Below, piece by piece: positions 7,506 to 17,104 of a DNA stretch of 64,000 nt. Each line of letters starts with the position of its first letter. The stretch's first letter is position 1. Below the pieces are notes generated by a model. That model had not been told where the DNA came from. It was given only the letters and a program-made list of their open reading frames with translations, and did no database searches. Location: contig CAWVXY010000001.1 in the NCBI GenBank assembly GCA_963934295.1, positions 124,001 to 188,000 of the forward strand, in the 5' to 3' direction. A program made the position numbers and the translations under genes. The DNA comes from Seribacter sp963934295. Its GTDB lineage: Bacteria; Verrucomicrobiota; Verrucomicrobiia; Opitutales; Seribacteraceae.

Positions 7506-9569
7506 TCACTTCTTTAAAATATCCAATAGAAATTGATAAGCCTGCTCTAATCTTTGTTTTTTATCCAAAGCCAGACGCCTTTTACTAGAATTCATCTCCT
7601 CCAACCTGGAATCACTATAGTTTTTGGCTCTTTCTTGATAATTATTTTCCAAAATTTTTGAATCTACAGGTCCTTTGCTTTTTAATCCCAAAAGATTCCT
7701 GTAGGTTTTTTCTTTTTCAGAAATCTCATTGAGAGCTTTACTGTTTTCTTCGATTTCTTGTTCACTATCAATTTCTTGTTTAAATCCTTCTTTCGGATCA
7801 GGTGCTTTCTTAGTTATAAGTGTTTGGAGAATTGTCATTAAATTTTGTACTGTCCAATAAAGTACCAAGGCGGAAGAAAAGAAATACAGAAAAATCAAAA
7901 ACATAAAAGGCATAAAGCGCATCATCTTTGCGTTGATTCTTTGAGCGTCACTTAGTTCCGGGCCCATTTGCATTGGATTAAGTTTCATCTGAAACCACTG
8001 AGTGATAACCATTAAAATAGGTAATACATTCAATGAAAACCCCTGTACCTGAGCAACATGGTCTTGTTCGGAAAGATCGGATGCCCACAAAAAACTTTGA
8101 CCATAAAGCTCCGCGGCTGAGCGAAGCATCCAAAACATACCTAGGAAAATGGGGATTTGTATGAGGATTGGCCAACATCCAGCAAAAGGGTTCACTTTGT
8201 GCTCCTTATAAAACTTCATCATCTCTTGATTAAGTTTTTGAGAGTTTCCCTTGTGTTTTTCTCTAAGCTTTGACATCGGGCCCTGCAAGGATTGCATCTT
8301 CTTTTGGGACCTTGTTGCTTGTGCGGTTAAAGGCCAAAGGATAAGTTTAACCAAAATTGTTAGAACAACTATAGCTAACCCGTAACTACCAAGAAATCCA
8401 TGCAATTTATTTAACACCCAACTAAATGGCTCTGAAATCCACCAAAAAACCCCAAATTGCATAACTTTCTTTTGCTCATGACCTAACTCCGCGAGACCGG
8501 CATAATCTTTGGGACCCGCATATATTTTAAATGCGAATTCCCTAGAACTTTTTGGTCCAAGATAAGCAAGTGGAAAGGATATCGTTCCACTGACTCCCTC
8601 GATATCCTCTTCTTCACTTTCAGGCATTTTAATGGACCGACCATCAATCCAAGAATTCGCAAACTCATCAAGGGGTCGTATAATGTTGATAAAAAATTGA
8701 TTATTTACACAAGCCCACTTTGCTTGAGACAATTTTTTTGTCTCCATTTCGCCATTTGCCCCCATTTCATTTAGTTGAAAAAACTCCTCCTTTTCCCCGT
8801 CAATTCTACCACTACATTCGGCACAGGAACAACCTTCTGCCAATGGCAAACCCGCATTATAATAACCAACATTTAAATAAGTTGCTGCATTATCAAAGGG
8901 ATTGTAAAGGCGAGGCATTCTAAAAGCTGAGCCTAAATTAAGTTTTACCCGCCCCAGTGGTAAAGGATTTAAACTAAGATTTGTCAGTACAGTTTTATGA
9001 TTAAAGACATAAGTGCTGTTATCTTCGCGAGTGTAACGCCTCTCAATCCTAAGCATATTAGGAATCTCCCATTGATAAACTATCGAGTTATCTCCCGTTG
9101 GAACCCGCTTATATTCCCGTGGAATTGAAAGCTCTCCGCTTAGCTTCCTTCCTGATTCATCCTCAAAAGAAAGAGAGAGTAAAGGTTCGCCTGGATGCGA
9201 CATATTGTAATCACGACTCAGTCTAGAAAATTGTTTTAAATTAACCTCGCGAACACCTCCAGCATAATTAGTGAAAATGAGGGAAGAGAAATTATTGGAC
9301 AGGCCTTCATATAATTCTTCATCTTTAAAAGAATCAGTGGTAAAGGGAAGCGAAGTTAATGCTGTCCGATTGGAATCTACAGAACCAGTAATCTTTGAAG
9401 ACCCAGCTTCAAAAGATGATAGTGTGCTATTCGAATCGTCAAATCTCTCTACAGAAACGGTTTCCTGCGGACGATTCTCTTCCATGTATTCTTGTTGTTT
9501 TTTACCTTGTTCCCAAAGCATGTAAAATGCGAGAACGAGCATGCCGACTCCAATAAAAATGTTTTTCAT
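7506..9569 (-). CDS. yidC: membrane protein insertase YidC with an unusual C-terminal J-domain-like tail
   Basis: The 687-aa insertase has an N-terminal membrane anchor (residues 4-20), a large periplasmic domain, and the conserved YidC/Oxa1 core from about 385 to 590, containing GSYGLAIVVLTILVKLILWP and the ALVLYWTVQN helix. It inserts and folds inner-membrane proteins, alone or with SecYEG. Two features are odd. The periplasmic domain carries a CxCxxC cluster (Cys247, Cys249, Cys252). The cytoplasmic tail ends in about 65 residues (622-687) that resemble a DnaJ J-domain (Y-x-x-L-L-G-L, a helix with Y-x-E-R-A-x-x-Y, then A-Y-x-F-L-L) but lack the HPD motif. The ATG overlaps the rnpA stop (TAATG), indicating translational coupling. 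Confidence 0.93.
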   Translation of the reverse strand: MKNIFIGVGMLVLAFYMLWEQGKKQQEYMEENRPQETVSVERFDDSNSTLSSFEAGSSKITGSVDSNRTALTSLPFTTDSFKDEELYEGLSNNFSSLIFTNYAGGVREVNLKQFSRLSRDYNMSHPGEPLLSLSFEDESGRKLSGELSIPREYKRVPTGDNSIVYQWEIPNMLRIERRYTREDNSTYVFNHKTVLTNLSLNPLPLGRVKLNLGSAFRMPRLYNPFDNAATYLNVGYYNAGLPLAEGCSCAECSGRIDGEKEEFFQLNEMGANGEMETKKLSQAKWACVNNQFFINIIRPLDEFANSWIDGRSIKMPESEEEDIEGVSGTISFPLAYLGPKSSREFAFKIYAGPKDYAGLAELGHEQKKVMQFGVFWWISEPFSWVLNKLHGFLGSYGLAIVVLTILVKLILWPLTAQATRSQKKMQSLQGPMSKLREKHKGNSQKLNQEMMKFYKEHKVNPFAGCWPILIQIPIFLGMFWMLRSAAELYGQSFLWASDLSEQDHVAQVQGFSLNVLPILMVITQWFQMKLNPMQMGPELSDAQRINAKMMRFMPFMFLIFLYFFSSALVLYWTVQNLMTILQTLITKKAPDPKEGFKQEIDSEQEIEENSKALNEISEKEKTYRNLLGLKSKGPVDSKILENNYQERAKNYSDSRLEEMNSSKRRLALDKKQRLEQAYQFLLDILKK

Positions 9570-9895
9570 TAATTAAGTGTTGTTTTTTTGATCGCGGCCA
9601 AAATTCTTCTCTCGACTTCAACAAATGGAAGTGAAAATAGAGCAGGCCTTGGTAGTAGAACAGTTTTAGAACCCTTAGGAAAGTGATTTATATTTTGTCG
9701 AAAAATCTCTCGAAATCTTCTCTTCGCACGATTTCTTTGAATTGCACCCCCGAACCTCCGAGAGGCAATAATGCCAAGTTTCGGTGAGGAAGTGGTTTCC
9801 GAAGACAAAGAAATTTGGAACCAAAATGCTTGGTCTTTAAATCGCTTGCCCAATTTTTTGACAGAAAGGAATTCCCATGATTTTCGCAATCTCAT
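9569..9895 (-). CDS. rnpA: ribonuclease P protein component
   Basis: This is the protein subunit of RNase P, which binds the catalytic RNA and helps trim 5' leaders from tRNA precursors. The 108-aa form starts at the ATG at 9893-9895 (MRLRKSWEF). An in-frame TTG at 9928 would add eleven residues but has no ribosome-binding site. The family motif RNRAKRRFRE is present in the middle, after GIIASRRFGGA. It lies between rpmH and yidC, its classical neighbours, and its stop overlaps the yidC start. Confidence 0.93.
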   Translation of the reverse strand: MRLRKSWEFLSVKKLGKRFKDQAFWFQISLSSETTSSPKLGIIASRRFGGAIQRNRAKRRFREIFRQNINHFPKGSKTVLLPRPALFSLPFVEVERRILAAIKKTTLN

Positions 9896-9951
9896 TGATT
9901 GCGAATAACATTGGCTTTCTTGATTCAAAGAAACTGAAGGTGAGGTATGTT

Positions 9952-10107
9952 CTAACGAAATCGGCGTGGAACGGAAGCTGTCAAACTAGCTCTTCCCTTG
10001 CGACGGCGATTTCTTAATACTTTACGACCAGCACTTGTTTGATTACGTTTACGAAAACCAAATTTACGAGCTCTTCGTATTTTGGATGGATTATAGGTAG
10101 GTTTCAT
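9952..10107 (-). CDS. rpmH: 50S ribosomal protein bL34
   Basis: This 51-codon gene begins at the ATG at 10105-10107 and ends with TAG at 9952-9954. The product starts MKPTYNPSKIRRARKFGFR and continues with the conserved T-x-x-G-R-K-V-L-x-x-R-R-x-K-G-R pattern, unmistakable for bL34 of the large ribosomal subunit. A lysine/arginine-rich extension follows. It heads the run rpmH-rnpA-yidC, a widely conserved order often found close to the chromosome origin. However, no dnaA gene and no consensus DnaA boxes are visible in this window. Confidence 0.96.
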   Translation of the reverse strand: MKPTYNPSKIRRARKFGFRKRNQTSAGRKVLRNRRRKGRASLTASVPRRFR

Positions 10108-10221
10108 TAGAAAAAATCTCTACGATAGAGTAGTGGCTCTTAAAGTCAAACCTTCACAATTATAAGTTATCAATCATTTGAACTTGCGAAATATAAATTT
10201 AACTACATTATGTTGGACTTT

Positions 10222-10298
<77 letters not shown>

Positions 10299-10347
10299 TT
10301 TCTTTTGTATGGTTTGTCTGTTTTTAAACGATACTTAGATAATACAA

Positions 10348-13300
10348 ATGGCTTCTCAATATTCCCCTATACAAGTTATTGGTGCAAAGGAAAATAACTT
10401 AAAAGACATAGATCTTGAATTATCTCCAGGGCAAATAATTGTTTTTACTGGACTCAGTGGTGCAGGTAAATCCACATTACTGTTTGATGTTCTTCACGCT
10501 GAAGGACAAAGAAAATATGTTGAGACTTTTAGCCCTTATGTCCGGCAATTTCTTGAAACGCTGCAGCGACCGAATGTTGATGAAATTAAAAATATTAGGC
10601 CTTCCATTGCTGTAGAACAAAAAAATACCATCCGCAACTCAAGATCAACAGTTGGGACAATGACTGAGCTTTGTGATTATTTTAAAGTTTGGTTTTCCCA
10701 AGTAGCTTGTTTCTTTGACCCTGAATCAGGACAGGTATTGCGTCATGAAACATGCGAATCGCTAGCCGAAAAAACTCTTCAAACAAAACAGAATATTATT
10801 CTGGGATTTGTCGCTAAAAGACCGGAAAACCTCCCAGCTGACGATTTTCTTAGTTTTTTAATTCAAGCAGGTCACGCTCGCGGTTTATTCAACAGAAAAT
10901 ACTCGCATCTAGAGGAACTTATTCATTCGGGCTGGAACGAGAAAGAAATATTTGTAGTAGTGGATCGAATTTCGTCCAAAAAAGAAAATAGTTCACGAGT
11001 AACGGAAGCCATTTCATTAGCGATTAAACACGGGCATGGAATGGGTGAAATTCGCGATAGTAGAGGAAATCAAACCGGTTTACTTTACGAAGGTCTCCGA
11101 TCTCCTTCTAGCGGAGTTAAATTTTCACCTGCAACTCCATCAGCGTTTTCATTTAATTCACCTGTTGGTGCTTGCTCAAAATGCAAAGGTTTCGGAAGAA
11201 TTATTGAAATAGATTCGGATCTTGTCATCCCCGAACCTAACCTGTCTATCAATGAAGGGGCAGTAAAAGCTTTCTCTGGGAAAATTTACGGTCATTGCCA
11301 AACGGAGCTTATCCACGCATGTCGACAAAATGAAATTTCGATTGATACACCATGGCAAAACCTAGCTCAAAAAGATCGGGATTTTATTTGGCAAGGTGAT
11401 CCAGAATACCAAGATGGCAACCAAAAATGGTATGGCATTCGATCCTTTTTTAAGTGGCTCGAGAAAAAAACTTACAAGATGCATGTCCGAGTTTTTCTAT
11501 CTAAATATCGTGGATATTTTGACTGCCCGGAATGCTATGGAAGTAGGCTAAAGGAAGAATCACTTCACTGGAAGTGGAATTCATATACATTACCTGCGCT
11601 TTATCGTCTTCCAATTGACGAACTCTTCGTCTTAATTTCAAAGTGCAAGTTATCGGGTGACCCCAAATTAGACTTGGCTATTGAAAGCATAAAGGCAAGA
11701 TTATCGTATTTACAAGATGTGGGCCTTGGTTACCTGAGCTTGGACCGCTCTGCAAGAAGTTTAAGCGGTGGTGAAACTCAGCGTGTTAATTTAACAGCTT
11801 GTTTGGGTGCATCCCTCACTGACACATTATTTGCCTTAGATGAGCCTACCATAGGTTTACACGGAAGTGATGTAAGCAAGCTCACAACTATTCTTCGTGC
11901 TCTTGCAGATGCAGGGAATTGCGTCTGTGTTGTTGAACATGACGAGCAGATAATAAAAGCCGCAGATAAAGTAATTGAAATTGGACCTTTGCCAGGGATT
12001 AAAGGGGGGAAGATATCTTTTGAGGGAACAGTCAAGAAGCTATGCCAATCCTCTAAGTCAATAACTGGAAAATGGCTTTCAAAAGATTTTATTCCTGAAT
12101 ATTTAGTCAGACCAAAAAGAAAAGTTTTAAAGAAGAACCATTTCTTACAAATCAAGAATGCATCCTGTCATAATGTTCATAATTTATCTGCCAAAATCCC
12201 TCTAGAAAAACTAGTCTGTATAGCAGGAGTTTCTGGTTCTGGTAAGTCTACCCTTGTATACAATATTATTTATTCTGGATTAACCAACTCGGGAAAAGGA
12301 ATGAGGGTAGAAACGGATGTAAACTTTGATGATGTTGTGCTCATTGACCAAAGTTCCGTGGTGCGTTCGCCGAGGTCTAATCCAGCTCTTTATTCAGATG
12401 CATGGAGCCCAATCAAGGAAGCCTTTGGTAGGACTGAAGCTACAAAGCGACTCGGTTTTACGGCAAGTGACTTCTCCTTTAATTCAGGAAGTGGGAGGTG
12501 CGATGTTTGTAATGGCCTAGGTTATGAAATTGTTGAAATGCAATTCCTTTCTGACATTCAAATTCCCTGTAATTATTGTAATGGCAAAAGATTCAAAGAT
12601 GAAATTCTTTCCGTTCATTATGATGGATTAAATATTTTAGATGTACTCAATTTAACCGTTGATGAAGCTGTTGATCGTTTTAAGCAATTTCCGAAAACAA
12701 ATAAAAAACTTAGCTCATTGAAAAAAGTTGGACTCGGTTATCTAACTTTAGGCCAACCACTCAATACTCTCTCGGGGGGGGAATCTCAAAGGTTAAAGTT
12801 AGTCAAGTACATGACAACCCTAAGGAATGGCATATGTCCATCTCTTCTTATTATTGATGAACCCACAACAGGCTTACATCTTGAAGATGTAAATCAATTG
12901 ATGAATAGCCTCCAGAGCATAGTGGATGCAGGGCATAGTCTTTTAATTGTTGAGCACCACCCCCATGTTCTAGCTCAAGCAGACTGGATTTTTGAAATGG
13001 GACCAGATTCCGGTAAAAAAGGCGGGAAGGTAGTTGCATCCGGACCACCTGATCAAATTGCTAAACTTAAAACTCAAACAGGAATAGTTTTTAATTCCAA
13101 AAAAGAGACCAGATTAGAAAAGAACAATATAACAAAAGCAGTTAGAAAAAATATAATCAAGAACCTCGATATTATAGGAGCTCGCGAAAATAACTTACAA
13201 AATATTTCCATAAAGATTCCCAAAAATAAATTTGTTGTTGTAACAGGTCCTTCCGGATCAGGAAAATCATCACTTGCCTTTAATGTTGTTTTTGCTGAAG

Positions 13301-15777
13301 GGCAAAGAAGGTTCATGGAGTCGATGTCGTCATATGCCCGACAATTTGTTGAACAACTTGGAAAACCTGCTGTTGATCGAATATCAGGCATGTCACCAAC
13401 AGTTGCAATTGAGCAAAGAGCCACCCGTGGAACAAAAAAATCGACAGTCGGTTCAATTACAGAAATTGCTCAATATCTCCGACTTTTATATGCAAGAGTA
13501 GGGACTCAACTGAGCGTTCAAAATGGTAAACCATTATCAATCGCAACAGAAACTGAAATTTCTAAAAAAGTGGATCACGTTTTATCGAAAGTAAAACCCA
13601 GTAAGAAAAACCCTCTTTTTCTCCTTGCACCCATCGTGGCCAATAGAAAGGGACATCACAAGCCAGTCGTTAATTGGATCAGGGAAAAAGGGTTCGATAT
13701 GGTTAGGTGTGATGGAAAATTTTTACAAACCCAGGGGTTTGAAGGATTGGATAGGTATCGCTTACACGACATTGAAGTAATTTCAGAATGTTGGACTCAA
13801 ATTCCTTCTAAAGATAGCCTTAATCAAAGTATTCAAAATTCTCTAAAATTGGGAAATGGCAGGTGTTTATTAACAACAATAAATGAAAAAACAAGCATTT
13901 GGTATTCAACTTCAAAAGTTGACTCTTCCAATGGAGAATCATACCCGGATTTAGAACCCAGTCTACTATCATGGAACTCCTCGAGAGGGTGGTGTTCATT
14001 CTGTCGAGGGTATGGTAAAATCTATCAGTGGATGAAAGATGATTTACCAGCCACTGGAAAATGGTGGAAAATGGAAGACGGGGAAACTTGCTCAGAGTGC
14101 AAGGGTGAAAGACTCAACCCAATAAGTCGAAATATTGTGCTTTATGATAAAAAGGATAACAAAATTTCAATGCCACATTTGTTGAAACAATCACCAAATC
14201 ATGTTATTTCTTTTTTACAAAATATAAAATTGGAAAAACGACTCAACACTATAGCTGATGCAATTATTCCTGAGATAATTGAAAGGCTAAAGTTTATGGA
14301 AAAGGTTGGGCTTGATTATTTATCGTTGGACCGAGAAACCTCTTCTTTATCCGGTGGAGAAGCTCAAAGAATAAGATTAGCGGGTCAATTGGGTTCTAAC
14401 CTTTCAGGGGTTTTATATGTTCTTGATGAGCCATCAATCGGGCTTCACCCTAAAGATAATCAAAAGTTACTGAATTCACTCAGGGATTTACAGAAAAAAG
14501 GTAACTCACTGTTAGTTGTTGAACATGACCCCGAAACAATTTCTCAAGCCGACTACCTCATTGATATTGGACCCCATGCAGGGAGCGAAGGGGGTAGGGT
14601 AGTGGGGGCGGGAAAACCAGCAGAACTACATAAAATAAAGTACTCATCTACCGCCAAATACATGCGAGAAGGTATTTCACATCCCATACTTGGAAAACGG
14701 AGAGATTTACCGCCCCGCTCAAAAAATACTAAAAATTCAAATTGGATAGGACTTAGAAAAGTAAACTTTAGAAATCTTAAGAATATCAACCTTGATTTTC
14801 CAATAGGATGTTTGTCGGTATGTTGCGGAGTTTCCGGATCAGGCAAATCAAGTTTGGTTCGAGGATTCATTCATAAAGCCGTTAAAGAATCTATAAAAGA
14901 AAAATCGGAAACCTTAAAGTTAAGTAATGGGACCATTCTAAATGGTGATATTTTTAATAAATCGATCGAAGTTACTCAAAGTCCAATTGGAAAAACACCG
15001 CGGTCGACTCCAGCGACATATTTAGGCGTCTGGGATAAAATTAGGACCATGATATCTTCGTTACCTGAAGCAAAAGCTAAAGGGTTTTCACCAAGTCATT
15101 TCTCTTTTAATGTTAAAGGTGGAAGATGCGAAGTATGTAAGGGTGCCGGAAGAATAAAAGTGGAAATGAATTTTTTACCAAATTCATATACTACCTGCTC
15201 GGAATGTAACGGTGCTAGATATCGGCATGAAATACTAGGTCTTCAATGGAACGGAAAGAATATTTCGGAAATTCTTGAGCTAACTTTCGAAGAAGCTTCC
15301 GATTTTTTCCATTTTGACCACTTCCTTTCAGAAACCTTTTCAATCATGGTCGAAACGGGATTGGGCTACATAAAGCTTGGACAAATTTCTCCAACTCTCT
15401 CAGGCGGAGAAGCTCAAAGATTAAAACTTTCTGCTGAATTAGCTCATGGGATTGATAAACAAAAACATAGGAAACTTCGCAAAGTAAAGCCAACGCTTTA
15501 CATCCTAGAAGAACCCACTATTGGTTTACATACAGCAGATTGTAAGAAATTAATACTCTTAATACACCGTTTAGTAGACGAAGGGAATACCGTTATTGTT
15601 ATTGAACATGATATAGACATTATCGCCGAAGCAGACTTTTTATTTGAATTAGGACCAACAGGAGGGGATAAGGGAGGGAAGGTCATTTTTAAAGGGAAAA
15701 CTTCTCAAATTTTATCAAACAAAAATAGTCTGACATCTCCTTTTTTGAAAAGGGTTCTTTCTAAGGAATTAAATTAA
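10348..15777 (+). CDS. uvrA: double-length excinuclease ABC subunit A (tandem UvrA fusion)
   Basis: The 1809-aa protein is twice the normal UvrA length (about 940 aa) and contains two complete UvrA units, residues 1 to about 930 and about 945 to 1809. Each unit has two ABC ATPase modules. The four Walker A motifs are at residues 35-43 (GLSGAGKST), 627, 967 and 1494, and there are four ABC signatures of the form LSGGExQR. Zinc-finger type CxxC pairs occur in both halves. UvrA is the damage-recognition ATPase of nucleotide excision repair and normally works as a dimer; here the two protomers are linked. Double-length UvrA is known from Chlamydiae, which supports a PVC affiliation. The 3' end overlaps the convergent tyrS gene by 17 bases. 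Confidence 0.95.
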   Translation: MASQYSPIQVIGAKENNLKDIDLELSPGQIIVFTGLSGAGKSTLLFDVLHAEGQRKYVETFSPYVRQFLETLQRPNVDEIKNIRPSIAVEQKNTIRNSRSTVGTMTELCDYFKVWFSQVACFFDPESGQVLRHETCESLAEKTLQTKQNIILGFVAKRPENLPADDFLSFLIQAGHARGLFNRKYSHLEELIHSGWNEKEIFVVVDRISSKKENSSRVTEAISLAIKHGHGMGEIRDSRGNQTGLLYEGLRSPSSGVKFSPATPSAFSFNSPVGACSKCKGFGRIIEIDSDLVIPEPNLSINEGAVKAFSGKIYGHCQTELIHACRQNEISIDTPWQNLAQKDRDFIWQGDPEYQDGNQKWYGIRSFFKWLEKKTYKMHVRVFLSKYRGYFDCPECYGSRLKEESLHWKWNSYTLPALYRLPIDELFVLISKCKLSGDPKLDLAIESIKARLSYLQDVGLGYLSLDRSARSLSGGETQRVNLTACLGASLTDTLFALDEPTIGLHGSDVSKLTTILRALADAGNCVCVVEHDEQIIKAADKVIEIGPLPGIKGGKISFEGTVKKLCQSSKSITGKWLSKDFIPEYLVRPKRKVLKKNHFLQIKNASCHNVHNLSAKIPLEKLVCIAGVSGSGKSTLVYNIIYSGLTNSGKGMRVETDVNFDDVVLIDQSSVVRSPRSNPALYSDAWSPIKEAFGRTEATKRLGFTASDFSFNSGSGRCDVCNGLGYEIVEMQFLSDIQIPCNYCNGKRFKDEILSVHYDGLNILDVLNLTVDEAVDRFKQFPKTNKKLSSLKKVGLGYLTLGQPLNTLSGGESQRLKLVKYMTTLRNGICPSLLIIDEPTTGLHLEDVNQLMNSLQSIVDAGHSLLIVEHHPHVLAQADWIFEMGPDSGKKGGKVVASGPPDQIAKLKTQTGIVFNSKKETRLEKNNITKAVRKNIIKNLDIIGARENNLQNISIKIPKNKFVVVTGPSGSGKSSLAFNVVFAEGQRRFMESMSSYARQFVEQLGKPAVDRISGMSPTVAIEQRATRGTKKSTVGSITEIAQYLRLLYARVGTQLSVQNGKPLSIATETEISKKVDHVLSKVKPSKKNPLFLLAPIVANRKGHHKPVVNWIREKGFDMVRCDGKFLQTQGFEGLDRYRLHDIEVISECWTQIPSKDSLNQSIQNSLKLGNGRCLLTTINEKTSIWYSTSKVDSSNGESYPDLEPSLLSWNSSRGWCSFCRGYGKIYQWMKDDLPATGKWWKMEDGETCSECKGERLNPISRNIVLYDKKDNKISMPHLLKQSPNHVISFLQNIKLEKRLNTIADAIIPEIIERLKFMEKVGLDYLSLDRETSSLSGGEAQRIRLAGQLGSNLSGVLYVLDEPSIGLHPKDNQKLLNSLRDLQKKGNSLLVVEHDPETISQADYLIDIGPHAGSEGGRVVGAGKPAELHKIKYSSTAKYMREGISHPILGKRRDLPPRSKNTKNSNWIGLRKVNFRNLKNINLDFPIGCLSVCCGVSGSGKSSLVRGFIHKAVKESIKEKSETLKLSNGTILNGDIFNKSIEVTQSPIGKTPRSTPATYLGVWDKIRTMISSLPEAKAKGFSPSHFSFNVKGGRCEVCKGAGRIKVEMNFLPNSYTTCSECNGARYRHEILGLQWNGKNISEILELTFEEASDFFHFDHFLSETFSIMVETGLGYIKLGQISPTLSGGEAQRLKLSAELAHGIDKQKHRKLRKVKPTLYILEEPTIGLHTADCKKLILLIHRLVDEGNTVIVIEHDIDIIAEADFLFELGPTGGDKGGKVIFKGKTSQILSNKNSLTSPFLKRVLSKELN

Positions 15778-16945
15778 AAAAGATTTTTTTACCCGCTTTA
15801 ACGACTATTCCTTTACTGCTCTCATCTAAATTAATTAAATCATCTGGCTTGTCTACTTTTTGACCATCTATTTTTATTGCTCCTTGTTGAATTAACCGGC
15901 GAATTTGCCCTTTTGACTCAAAAAATTTTGTTTTATTTAGAATATTTAAAATATTCGATATTTCTCCTTCTGAAATTATTTGAGCAATAGAAAAAGACTC
16001 CATATCTGCAGGGTTTTCTTTTTGAGTAAATACATTACCAAAGGAAATTTTTTCTTTCTCTCCTATTTCATTGCCATAAAATAAACTTGTTAATTCCATG
16101 GATAAATTTTTCTTCATTTCCATTGGATGGTTCTGCTTCAAACTTTCAATGGTATCTTCACTCTTAAGGAGTAACAATTTATAATAATCCCACATTGTCT
16201 CGTCAGAAATAGACATAGTTTTCCCAAAGATATCTCTAGCATTGTCATTAAACGCTATATAATTATTTAGACTTTTAGACATTTTTTGCGATCCGTCTAG
16301 ACCGACCAACAATGGCATGGTCAAAACTGCTTGCGACTGCAAACCTTCATCCTTTTGTAAAGTTCTACCGACAAGCATATTGAATAATTGATCAGAGCCA
16401 CCAATTTCAACATCAGATTCAAGTACTATTGAATCATATCCCTGAATCAAGGGATACATAAATTCTACCATCGAAATAGGTCGGTTACTTTTAAAGCGCT
16501 TTTCAAAGTCATCTCTCTCCAGCATTCTAGCTACAGTCATTTTTCTTGATAATGAAAGCGAGTCGGCAAATGACATAGAACTAAACCATTCGCTATTTCT
16601 TCGGACTGTCGTTTTTTTACTATCTATAATTCTGAATGCTTGCTCCAGATAGGTTTTAGCATTTTCATTTACTTCTGCTTCGGTCAACTCAGGTCTCAAA
16701 TCTGATCGACCACTCGGGTCGCCAATTCGAGCCGTGTAATCTCCGATCAACAAAATTGCCTCATGCCCTGCATCCTGGAATTGCTTTAATTTGTTAAAAA
16801 CAACTAAATGCCCAAAAGTTAAATCTGGTCTAGTTGGATCAACGCCAAATTTGATTTTTAGCTTCTTTCCCTGTGATATTTTTTCAATTAATTCCTCTTC
16901 TCCGATAACAATTTCGGTATTCGATAACAATTTGCTATTACTCAT
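15761..16945 (-). CDS. tyrS: tyrosyl-tRNA synthetase
   Basis: The 394-aa class I synthetase charges tRNA-Tyr. The KFGVDPTRPDLTFGH segment carries the HIGH-type motif as F-G-H. IGGSDQLFNM is in the tyrosine/tRNA region, and the KMSKS loop is intact at residues 221-225. A C-terminal S4-like RNA-binding domain follows, with RRLIQQGAIKIDG. I chose the ATG at 16943-16945 (MSNSKLL); the frame stays open for 16 more codons upstream, but that extension looks unlike the family N terminus. The sequence resembles the TyrZ-like subclass. The gene converges on uvrA and overlaps its end. Confidence 0.95.
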   Translation of the reverse strand: MSNSKLLSNTEIVIGEEELIEKISQGKKLKIKFGVDPTRPDLTFGHLVVFNKLKQFQDAGHEAILLIGDYTARIGDPSGRSDLRPELTEAEVNENAKTYLEQAFRIIDSKKTTVRRNSEWFSSMSFADSLSLSRKMTVARMLERDDFEKRFKSNRPISMVEFMYPLIQGYDSIVLESDVEIGGSDQLFNMLVGRTLQKDEGLQSQAVLTMPLLVGLDGSQKMSKSLNNYIAFNDNARDIFGKTMSISDETMWDYYKLLLLKSEDTIESLKQNHPMEMKKNLSMELTSLFYGNEIGEKEKISFGNVFTQKENPADMESFSIAQIISEGEISNILNILNKTKFFESKGQIRRLIQQGAIKIDGQKVDKPDDLINLDESSKGIVVKAGKKIFFNLIP

Positions 16946-17104
16946 TTTATAATTTTTTAAAGAGTACTTAATAAAGAAGAGAAATACATTCATCGAGCGT
17001 AGAATTCTAATTCTTTTCAGTAGACTGCGAATTCCGCTTGCTTTCAGTCCATAGTCCGTTACCTAATTTATTGTTTACCAACCCTAAATTGAACAATCAT
17101 TGAC

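Noticed and set aside
9896..9928. Extended rnpA start at a TTG codon
   Set aside because: There is no ribosome-binding site, and the family N terminus fits the ATG at 9895 better.
10108..10221. Possible replication origin near rpmH
   Set aside because: rpmH-rnpA-yidC is often near oriC, but neither dnaA nor consensus DnaA boxes were visible in this spacer.
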